Shown in pieces: positions 55,183-64,000 of a DNA stretch of 64,000 bases; positions within the stretch are counted from its first letter, which is position 1, and every line of letters starts with the position of its first letter. Source of the DNA: Argentina anserina. Lineage: Eukaryota > Streptophyta > Magnoliopsida > Rosales > Rosaceae. The stretch covers positions 25,730,001-25,794,000 of the forward strand of contig NC_065877.1 of the NCBI RefSeq assembly GCF_933775445.1, read 5' to 3'. The position numbers and the translations under genes are program-made. Below the pieces are notes generated by a model. It was not told the DNA's origin. It was given only the letters and a program-made list of their open reading frames with translations, and ran no database searches.

Positions 55183-56359
55183 GGGTGCTTAAATTAGCAC
55201 ACCCTTTTTAAAAATTGGCACAGACCTCATATTGTTTTTACCAAAGTCCCCTTATGTATCTCTTCATCTCCCTTTGGAAAAGAAGCAATTGTTTGTGGCA
55301 AAACAACAAGCTCATGATTGTCTCCTCGTCTGGAGATCATATCTCAAGCACTCGAATTCAATACAACCACTCCTCGTCAGGATTGTTCCAATTTTTCTTG
55401 TTTGGGTTCTATCACAAACCATTCAATTGTCATAACCCACTCTTCCATAGTATTTGATCTGAAACCTCTCAATAGAAAGTGCAGCTACCCAATTCTCAAT
55501 CCTAGAGAGAGAGAGGATGATGAATAACCAGCACGCAAAAAAGCTAAGTGGAGTTATATAATCAACTCCACCTATACATCAATATCATGTGTGCAAGGGA
55601 GCCCGTCATTCCGAGTACCAGGGTTAGAGAGGGTAGAGGGTGGGGGAGTCTCCGACCAGCTGTGGAGGCCCACCTTCCTACTTCCTAGCTTAGTAGCAAC
55701 ATGAGCACTGCGATTAGCTTCTCTTGGAGTCCATTGCGGACTGACATTAGAGAAGAAAGAGCTTCTCCATTTAATCTCATCCAACACCAGGGAAGTTCTC
55801 TAATTCCTACACTTGCATGTGATTGGTAGTTGTAGATCTTTCAATACCGATAAAGAATCAGAACGAAATTCTACAAATTTCAGATTGCACTCCTCCACTA
55901 ATTTGACCCTAGCGCACCAAGATAGCAAAAGCTTCAGCCTAATTTTTCCGACTCCACTCCGATCGAGTTGTGTAAACCCCCACAAGATCACCACCATGGT
56001 TTCTGATGATGACACCGATCCCTCCCCGATTGGAATCCACCCAGCAAGCGTCATTGTTCACAGCCACAACACTAACAGAAGGAGGAATCCACTGATTTCT
56101 AGTTCGTGGAGCAAAACTCAGAAACAACAGACAATCCCAAACTAATAACCAAAGAATGGAGAATGTGCGAGGGCTGATAAATCTCAAGCTAATAAACAAC
56201 ATTACTAATAACCCTAGTTTGGAGTTACAAATGAAACAAAGGGACAATAAGAGGGGAGGGGTAGTATTGGAATACGTATATTTTGGGTGTATGAAGAAGT
56301 ATTAGAAAATTCAAAGAGTGTGCCAATTTTTTAAAAAATATGTGTTAATTTGAGCACCC
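55183..56359 (-). mobile_element. Pack-type DNA transposon carrying an RNase H-like gene fragment
   Basis: The left terminus GGGTGCTTAAATTAGCACAC and the inverted right terminus GGGTGCTCAAATTAACACAT start inverted repeats of about 40 bp that run to AAATTGGCACA. A perfect 8-bp target duplication, taaattat, lies at 55175-55182 and 56360-56367. There is no transposase. The interior (55572-56247, minus) is homologous to an RNase H-like domain from a LINE or related host gene. The long arms suggest Mutator and the 8-bp duplication suggests hAT, so I leave the superfamily open. Confidence 0.8.
55572..56247 (-). pseudogene. RNase H-like (RVT_3) fragment inside the Pack-type element
   Basis: Minus-strand frames in series read NNDACWVDSNRGGIGVIIRN, then VKLVEECNLKFVEFRSDSLS and later SPQWTPREANRSAHVATKLG. 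These correspond to the order of conserved blocks in plant RNase H-like domains: the D-A-x-x ... G-x-G-x-V-I-R-N block, the E-x-D-S block and the R-x-x-N-x-x-A-H block. They lie in at least two frames with breaks between them, so no single intact protein is encoded. Any transcription would be from the element's own or neighbouring signals. Confidence 0.7.
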
Positions 56360-56367
56360 TAAATTAT

Positions 56368-57639
56368 TTTGCTATTGTTCAAATCTTTATTTTAGTTTTT
56401 TGTAAGGACGATAATGATTTCAAACTAAAATGAAATTACAACGAAATTACATGGAGCTATGCGGAAGCATCGAATTGAAAAAATAAATTAAAATGAAATG
56501 CGCAAGTGCATTTGTAAAAACAATAAAGGATAACAAGACGCATATGAACGCCTAATGTTGATTGTAACCAGAGGACTAGATGTCGCACTATATCGATGTA
56601 ATGCATAAGTCAAAATAGTGAAAATTTTATAATAAAAACCGTAACCATAACAAGACCGCTCTATATGATATGAAGGGATAACGAGATGCGACCCGAGAGA
56701 AACGAAGATGACCAAGGGTGTAATCACCTCTCGAGAGCCGATATCAATCGAATTGTTGAGAGACTCGAGTGACATCAGCAACCGTCTTCTCAAGAACAAG
56801 AACCAAGAATCTAGGCCTCCAATCGAAAGATAAATTAGGACCCAGGTTTGCCATAACCAACCTCTACGGTCCTAAATCTTGACCCAACAGTGAATGGGTC
56901 TTATAGTCCAAGCTTCAACCTGGCCCATATTGACCCAAGTCCATATTGGAGCACCCAAATCCACTCTAGGCACCCAACCTAAATCTACTGCCAATGAATG
57001 CATGTGTTCCTCGCCGACAGCCTCCACCTACGCCCTCGCAATGCAACTCAACCATCGCAAGAAAATCCCAGACCCTAACTACCACACCAAAGAAGCAAGA
57101 CAACGCTCACTCCGCCAAAAACCTTAAACACATCATGCTTCCCCAACCTCCAACCGATTGAAGAAGCCCACGCACTTTGTATTCAAGATTGCACCCCAAA
57201 TTGGCAGAATGACAAGAAGCCTCCGCCGCATCAGAGCCCCATCACACAACTCTTTATGTTGCCCATCTAAGATCCCAATTTCACCAAATCTGAATCCAAA
57301 TCGATGCTTAACCAATATGACCCTACTCCGCACCAGCGAGGTCAAAGCGTAGCACTTCGACTAGTAGAATCACCAACCAACAAGGTATGGCGCCATCGCC
57401 TAACTTGTGGATGAGTTCGACGCCAAGATATCTCAAACCCCACAAGGAAATTAGAGAGATGACAGTCTTAGGAAGACTAAATTGGGAACCTCCTGATGGA
57501 TATCAAAGATTCGGTGCCGCGAGATATCAAACCCTAGGTTTGGCAGTCGCCTCAGATGAGAGAGAGCTCTCATCGCTAAACCCTAGGTTGAATTCATCAT
57601 CATTTGACTATATCATGCTATTCTTTTCTTAAGAATTAA
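56368..57639. other. Unrecognised insert, probably degenerate transposon
   Basis: The GC content is higher than the flanks between about 56700 and 57600. Short overlapping frames occur on both strands, none with a family motif. It appears to separate two parts of a hAT-type MITE copy, which suggests a later insertion, but I could not define ends or a target duplication. Confidence 0.35.
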
Positions 57640-57897
57640 ACTTAAATATGTTTGAAGATATTCACTTAATTACCTCCTGAATGAATTAACGTATTTTAGT
57701 TTGTTATTTTATGCAAAATTACACAATATATATAATAATAAATAATGGGTTAAAACATCTTGAAAATGGGTAACCCGTTTAATAAGTACTGTAAGTTGAA
57801 TTTGAGTTTAAATTCTTGACACATCAATTGATATCCATATTTTGTATAAATTTTTGGTGTATCAAATATTTTCCTTAAATAGGTTGAGTTTATACGA
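57640..57897. repeat. Right part of the interrupted hAT-type MITE copy
   Basis: The segment has 'gggtaacccgtttaataag', 'tttgagtttaaattcttgac' and 'aaataggttgagttta' in the order seen in the reverse complement of the MITE at 13319-13871. The expected terminal sequence (gacagccct) is not found, so this end is truncated or diverged. Confidence 0.45.
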
Positions 57898-58063
57898 CCA
57901 TAGTCCATGGTGATAACGCAGAGAGGCTCAATAATTTTGATGTCCAAATAGCAACACACTTCAAACCCGGAGGTTCGGGTTCGGGTTCGGTTACTTCTCT
58001 ATATAAGCGAAGAGGTAGTAGCTTTAGAAGGCACGTTTTGTCTTTCCTGTTCTCCAAGCTATA

Positions 58064-58084
58064 CTCTCTCTCTCTCTCTCTCTC
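58064..58084 (+). repeat. (CT)n tract in the UBP6/7 5' UTR
   Basis: About ten CT units roughly 50 bp upstream of the start codon, a position where CT-rich leaders are common in plant genes. Confidence 0.8.
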
Positions 58085-58131
58085 CGAAAATCCCAGAGCT
58101 TCGATCTTTACACCGCCAGACCTCTCAGGCC

Positions 58132-61100
58132 ATGATTACCGGTGAGCCCACCTCTCCTTCTAACTCTCCCATCTCAATAATACACTTCTTCCGCATCGAC
58201 TCTGTTGCTCTTGTTCTTTTTACCCTTTTCCAAATTTCGTTCGAGCCTTTTTTGTTCACTTGAAATGTTACAGTCTGTGGCGCAGTTAGGGTTTTGTCGT
58301 ATTTTGAATTAGTTTGATCCTGTTTATTTTTTATGTTTGTTGTTGTATAAGCATTATCGGGCCACTGCGTTGTTGGGGAACTTAGGTGGGTTGATTTGTG
58401 TGGATTGTGATTGGATGTAGGATCTGGGTGTTTGGGATTTCCGCATTTCTGATGTGGGTTTTGGTCTATTAGTGAATTGGTTCGGGGTTTTGTGTTTTCA
58501 GTGTGGACTGGAGTATGTGTGGAGTTGGTAGCCTGTTTGGGTTTGTTGTGCTGTATTGGAGTGCTGAGATTCTAAGAATGTTAGCTAAAGCTGCAGCATT
58601 TTGTTGTACGAGATGAGAAATTGCTTTTTGTTTGTTGTGGAATTCACGCTGTGTGTGGCCAGCTTAAGCTGCCGATAAGGAACCCATGTTAATTGTTAAA
58701 TATTACTCTTTTTTTAGTGAGCGTAAAATGGCAGAAGGAGCTTCTGAAAGATGTGGAAATCGACACGACTCAGCCCCCTTATGTGTTTAAGTGCCAATTA
58801 TACGACTTAACAGGGGTGCCTCCTGAAAGACAGAAGATCATGGTTAAAGGGGGCTTGTTGAAGGTGAGTGATTAGCATTTTTTCCACACCCTTATAAATC
58901 CTTGTTTATTCTGTATATGGAAACGAAATCGGTCTACATATGTCTCATCAAAAGTTGCTTACATGGTGTCTTGTTAGTGTTCCTGACCTTTCTTGTCTGT
59001 GTGCAGGATGATGCAGATTGGATGACACTAGGAGTAAAACAGGTGGGTTGTTTTCGAGTGGATTATTTCCCTCGCTATTTAGTTTTGGTTGTTTTATCAC
59101 AGGCGTTGTTTAGATGACAAAAAAATTCCCATATTCACTTGATTTAGAAGAAATGATTATAATGCATACTTTTGCAGGGTCAAAAATTGATGATGATGGG
59201 GACAGCAGATGAGATTGTCAATGCTCCAGAAAAGGGTACTGTTTTCGTAGAAGATCTACCTGAAGAAGAACAAGCTATCAACTTGGTATGATTATGTGCC
59301 CTATGAATTTATCTAGCCGCCTATGTCTTTTTTGGTTGAATGAAGAACTTGTTCTGTTTGTATGGATGACATATATGATTTTAACTTGTTCGCATTAACC
59401 TTCTGCTCTCTTCATTGTGACTGTGATAGTCAATTGCAAACTTTTTGTATCTCTTTATTTTAGGTTTCACTTTGCTGTCATCTGTTTCCTTTTGCTTCAT
59501 CCTTTAAATATATCAGCCTATGTTACTTTTATCATCAGGGTCACAGTGCTGGGCTATTTAATTTGGGAAACACCTGTTATATGAACTCCACCGTACAATG
59601 TCTGCATTCTGTTCCGGAGTTGAAGTCAGCTTTGATCAAGTAAGTTAGCTTCTGTTGATCAAAATCTTGCAGTTCATTTAGCCTAGAGCCAGGGATTAAA
59701 ATATATGATTTTCTTTAGCTACTCAGATGCGGGAAGAAGCAATGACGTGGATCAAACTTCTCATACATTGACTGTTGCAACACGTGATTTATTCACTGAA
59801 CTGGATAAAAGTATCAAGGCTGTGGCACCCATGCAATTTTGGATGGTTTGTCTTCTTATTTTACTGTGGATCAACTTGTTGAACACTTATATCTTCTTAT
59901 TAGACTTGAGAGATTCCTAGGAGTATAGCCTCTATTTGGATTGTGTCTCTACGATTGCTCTTTTACCTATTAGTTACTGTTTTGTTAGAAGCACACTGTT
60001 TCCCTAAAAATTTCATTTATTGTGTATATTCTTATTTTTTAAAAAGATCTGCCAATGGTTTTTAAGTTAGCACAAGCCAAGTGCTTCTTCTTCAAAGGAT
60101 ACCAAAATATGCTCTTATAACTCAGAAACCACACTAAGAATTTCTGCACAGCACAAATAATAATGTTGATTTTCTTGCATCTTGATTGTGGATTCATATT
60201 TTCCATTCATTTTTTTGTTAATTTCTGGAATCAGTCAAAACAAAATACACTCTTAAACCTATATTTTCTTATTGAGAAAAAAAGTCGGAGTTGACTTACT
60301 ATATTGTTTTGCAGGTGCTGCGTAAAAAGTATCCTCAATTCGGTCAGCTCCATAACAATACCTTTATGCAACAGGTTTCCATCTGTGACCTAATTGTACC
60401 CCCCCTTGTACTTCACTCGTTCCCGGTAGTGTGATGACCACTTGTTTTAAATGTGTAACAGGATGCTGAAGAATGCTGGACACAACTTTTATACACCCTT
60501 TCTCAGTCTTTGAAATTGTCTGGTTCAAGGTAGTATATTGTTGTACTTTTCTATATATACTTTTTCCATAGGGTGTATTCCGACCCATGATATCAGATCA
60601 CACAACCTTCTTAAAACTAATGACCTATGGAGGGTATGAGTCCTCACTTCAATTGGTTTGACATGCTAAGATTTGTTACTGGTGCCTTTTCAAACAACTC
60701 TTTGTTGTGACCCTCTCTACTTTTATTTGCCATGTTGTTTGTTGAATTGGAATACATAATAATTGTCGGTTTGAACAATATTCTCTTGCAGTGAAAATCC
60801 AGATACTGTGAAGGCCCTGTTTGGTGTTGACCTATTTAGCAGGTTAGATATCATTGTTTCTTTAACTAGATTGACTTCACTTAATAGCATGCAAAAATTA
60901 CTGTTGATTCATTTACCACTGTAGCTTGCGGAGATTTGTTATTGATAGTTTTCTTTGTTGATAACAATGTATTTTTACTAAGTGGGATGATTTTTTTGAG
61001 AATAAAAGAAGCAATTAAATGTTTGTAATAATTATTTGGTTTCTTTCTACACAACGTATATCGCTTCTGCACTGAAGAACTGTCAATCGTAGGCCGATGC

Positions 61101-64000
61101 TGTTTTCCTCAACTTGTTTGGTTTCTTGTCTTCCCGCTTGACATAAGAGTGACTGATAAAGGATCATTAGTTTTTTACTTCATAGACAATATACCCACTA
61201 AAAATGGTGAAATTGCCACTTCAAGTCTAGGTCATATGTTATTTATTTTTCTCAACTGATTCAGAGATGAAAACAAGTTGTGTCCTCCACCATATTTTCA
61301 GTGTCTTTTGTAATGGAATGATGGGTAAAGATGCTGAGTGAAGTGGGGCACAGTTGCCAGATAAAAGAAGTTCGGGGAGGAAAGAAAGATAGGAGAATGG
61401 TTTCATGAGAGTGAATAGCCAAGAGAAATGTGAGGAAGGTGGAGAGAGATGATGAGCAAAGAGTTCGGACTCATTGTCTAGGCCTGGGTTGTGGGAATCA
61501 AAAGAGTGTAAAACAAAAAATGAGGGAAATTCAGGGCCACAACTGTATTCTTAACAATATTGCAGCTCCTGCGGATGATGGTCCTTCATTCACAACCCTT
61601 TATCATGCTAAGAAAACGAAAGGATTGCAATGGGAGGGTGAGTAATTAGTAGTGTCTAATTGTGATAGTTTTGGGAAGGACCATTCTATGAGTGTTATAT
61701 TGTAATAGTCTTGCATGCAAGTGGACAGAGATTGTGATTTTTATGAAGGAAAAATAACTTAATATTGTTTTGGGTGGTGTATTCGGTTTTGAGAAGCTTC
61801 ATGGTGAAATCTCTTCCGCTCCTGATGGTACTTCTGGAGTTTGCACTCACTGTATATGGTGACCCTGACAGTGAAGGGTGAGATGGGTTGGCTCCTTTGA
61901 TCCAAACTGTTGGGCTTCCAGTAGACTAGGTATTAATATTCCAGCATGGTCTGAAAGGCCAGTGAAAAGAACTGCATGATGTCATCCTGTTTTCTTTGGA
62001 TAGTTGACAGTCAACAAGACTACTGATATCAGGAAAACGCTTTAGCATGCATAAAAGTCTTTGCAATAAGGCCCAACTTCAGTCTCTGCAGTTCATCCAA
62101 AACTATAGCCAAGACATTTTCGTGCTTTCATATTTGGTGGTTTTGTTGAAGGCGCATAACAGCGGTAGTTTGGACCAAATTTCAACTTAAATGTGGCAGG
62201 TAGTCATCTGTGTACAGTCCGGTCTTTAGTTGAAATGTGAATACTTACTAGCGGAATCATCAGTGTGGGTCATTGATATGGCACATTTTATAAAAGTTTG
62301 CCATTCCTAGGGGTTATTTTTGCTCCATTAACTGGAAAACAAGGGGGAAAGAGTTGAATTCCTAGGGGGTTACTGTTCCATAAATATTTGTATATAGTGA
62401 TCTTTTAGAAAGAGCAAAATAAATATCTAGTAGAACAGACAAATTATAAATTAGGGGAAAAAGTTGATAAGTTTGCCGTTCTGAGGGGGTTCTGTTCCAC
62501 ATATAATAAGATATAGTAATGTTTCATAGACAGCATTTCATGACCTAAGTTTTTTGTTTCTGAAACTGTTGTGATTTGTGATTTGTGAGTGATCTGTATT
62601 CAATATGCTGACTCTTTGTTTTATTGTATTTGTTGATGTGGTGGCTAGGGTACACTGTGTAGAAAGTGGGGAAGAAAGCCCAGAAACAGAGTCAGTTCTT
62701 TCCCTTAAATGCCACATTTCTCAAGAGGTGAACCATTTGCATGAAGGGTTAAAACATGTAAGTCTGTTGAATATCTTACTTTTTGTTCACCATAACATGT
62801 AATGATGCCATGCGGGCAGGATAAACTCACAACAATCTGATTGTTGCAATAATCCATGTAGGGTTTGAAATCGGAGTTGGAAAAAAATTCTCCTTCTTTG
62901 GGGCGAAGTGCAGTCTATGTGAAGGAGTCTCGTATCGATGGCTTGCCAAGGTACAAATTTGTATCATTCTTGTCTAGCATTGTATGCCACTGGTCTTTAA
63001 TCTTGAATTATCCACTGTATGGGTCTCAGTACTTTGGGTTAAGTGATCATGCCATTGTATAATACCACACTTGATTAATATTGTGTATCTGGATGCCTTC
63101 CTCAATAATTTGCTGGGTGGCCCTTCCTGATCTTTTCTCTTTATCACTCTAGGTATTTGACCATTCAGTTTGTCCGTTTTTTCTGGAAGAGGGAATCAAA
63201 TCAGAAGGCCAAGATTTTGCGGGTAATTTTCGTTTATGTAGAATCAGATTTCCCATGTTAAAGGGTATATATGTATGTGTATAGATGTGTGTGTGTGTTT
63301 GTGAAAGGGTCTTGATAGTTTTAGAGTTTGATGTTTCAATGCACCTGAATTTTGTCTCCTCACTGTCTTTTGAGCTGTTTTTACTTTTCTCAGAAAGTGG
63401 ATTACCCTTTGCAATTGGATGTATATGATCTGTGCTCAGATGATCTCAAAAAGAAATTGGAAGTTCCCCGCCGGGTACTTTCTTCACTTTTGCTTTAATG
63501 ATGATATATTTTCATTTTCTTTTCTGTGGTCCTAATTACTTCCATCTTCAAACTATCAGACTTTGAGGGATGAGGAAGGTAAAAAACTTGGTTTGAAACC
63601 TAGTGAAAATAGCTCTGGTTCAAAAGACAATGATATCAAGATGTCTGATGCGGAGGTGAGTACTCAACCTTGCATTACATAATCAAAGACATGAATGCCT
63701 GTGCGATTATATTGACTCATCTCAAATATGTTATTGTATACAGGGAGCCTCAAATGGAAGTGGAGAAACCTCTAATGCCATGTCTGATGAAGGTAATTGT
63801 CAGTAAACCTTTTGACTCATGGGTCATCGTCCTGATTTATCGGGTTCATTACATGTTTGGCTTAAATTATTGCATCATTTGACTGTGTCATATAGGTGTT
63901 CAACCAGAGAAGGAAACACAAATGACTGGAGTTTATGATTTGGTTGCTGTGCTGACACACAAGGGTCGCAGTGCTGACTCGGGGCATTATGTTGCCTGGG
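58132..64000 (+). CDS. UBP6: Ubiquitin-specific protease UBP6/UBP7 (partial at 3' end)
   Basis: Proteasome-associated deubiquitinase of the UBP6/USP14 family. Sixteen coding exons are seen: 58132-58141, 58718-58863, 59007-59042, 59178-59285, 59539-59639, 59719-59845, 60315-60374, 60462-60529, 60792-60842, 62649-62757, 62862-62950, 63153-63222, 63394-63474, 63560-63655, 63744-63792 and 63896 onward. All are in phase. A ubiquitin-like domain (about 3-77) opens the protein; it starts VSVKWQKELLKDVE and recruits the enzyme to the proteasome in this family. The Cys box GLFNLGNTCYMNS places the nucleophile at Cys113, the same number as in Arabidopsis UBP6. The His box DSGHYVAW puts His431 at the very end of the window; roughly the last 50 residues of about 480 lie outside. 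UBP6 and UBP7 are close paralogues and I cannot separate them here. The first coding exon is 10 nt. Confidence 0.95.
60843..62648 (+). other. Large intron of UBP6/7
   Basis: At 1.8 kb this is by far the longest intron seen in the gene. About 62300-62520 contains two imperfect copies of a 'tcctagggggttactgttcca' type block about 150 bp apart. A frame at 61430-61645 lacks family motifs. A transposon remnant is possible but not shown. Confidence 0.5.

Overview
This is 64 kb of a eudicot plant nuclear genome. Split genes have GT-AG introns, the flanks are AT-rich, and plant retrotransposons, hAT/Mutator/Harbinger-type MITEs and plant-type gene families are all present. A rosid, perhaps Rosaceae, is my guess from the general look of the repeats; nothing here proves it.

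Layout. Positions 1-14.5 kb are mostly transposon-derived: a solo LTR (1255-2250), an LTR retrotransposon without coding capacity (2645-8564), a Harbinger-like element with a hAT MITE inside it (9008-10900), and two more MITEs (13319-13871, 14161-14564). The gene-rich core follows: RABD2/Rab1-type GTPase (+, 14960-17023), 60S ribosomal protein L28 (-, 17557-18904), a PWWP-domain nuclear protein (-, 20484-23885), a complete TRIM-size LTR retrotransposon (25242-26239), an RWDD1-like protein (+, 26789-31015), a solo LTR (31256-32023), a glutamate-dehydrogenase-like protein with an N-terminal zinc-finger-like domain (-, 33455-39828), a Mutator-like MITE carrying telomere-like repeats (40966-41348), and a large ELL-like transcription elongation protein (-, 42669-51333). 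Next come LINE remnants, tandem repeats and nested transposons (51.5-57.9 kb). Last is ubiquitin-specific protease UBP6/7 (+, 58132 to the window end, truncated).

Synteny. From memory, the order PWWP - RWDD1-like - GDH-like - UBP6 matches Arabidopsis At1g51745, At1g51730, At1g51720 and At1g51710. The SYP81 gene that lies in that Arabidopsis block is absent here, and the ELL-like gene is an addition. The genes do not form one pathway. They cover membrane traffic (RABD2), translation (RPL28, RWDD1/DFRP2), chromatin and elongation (PWWP, ELL) and proteasome-linked deubiquitination (UBP6).

Most striking. The GDH-like protein keeps the family fold and sequence motifs, but the catalytic lysine of the GGxKGG motif is Ala. 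Three other active-site residues are also substituted (two Lys to Arg, one Asp to Glu). It carries a CCHH finger-like N-terminal extension, so it looks like a conserved pseudo-dehydrogenase. All splice models and coordinates were read by eye.
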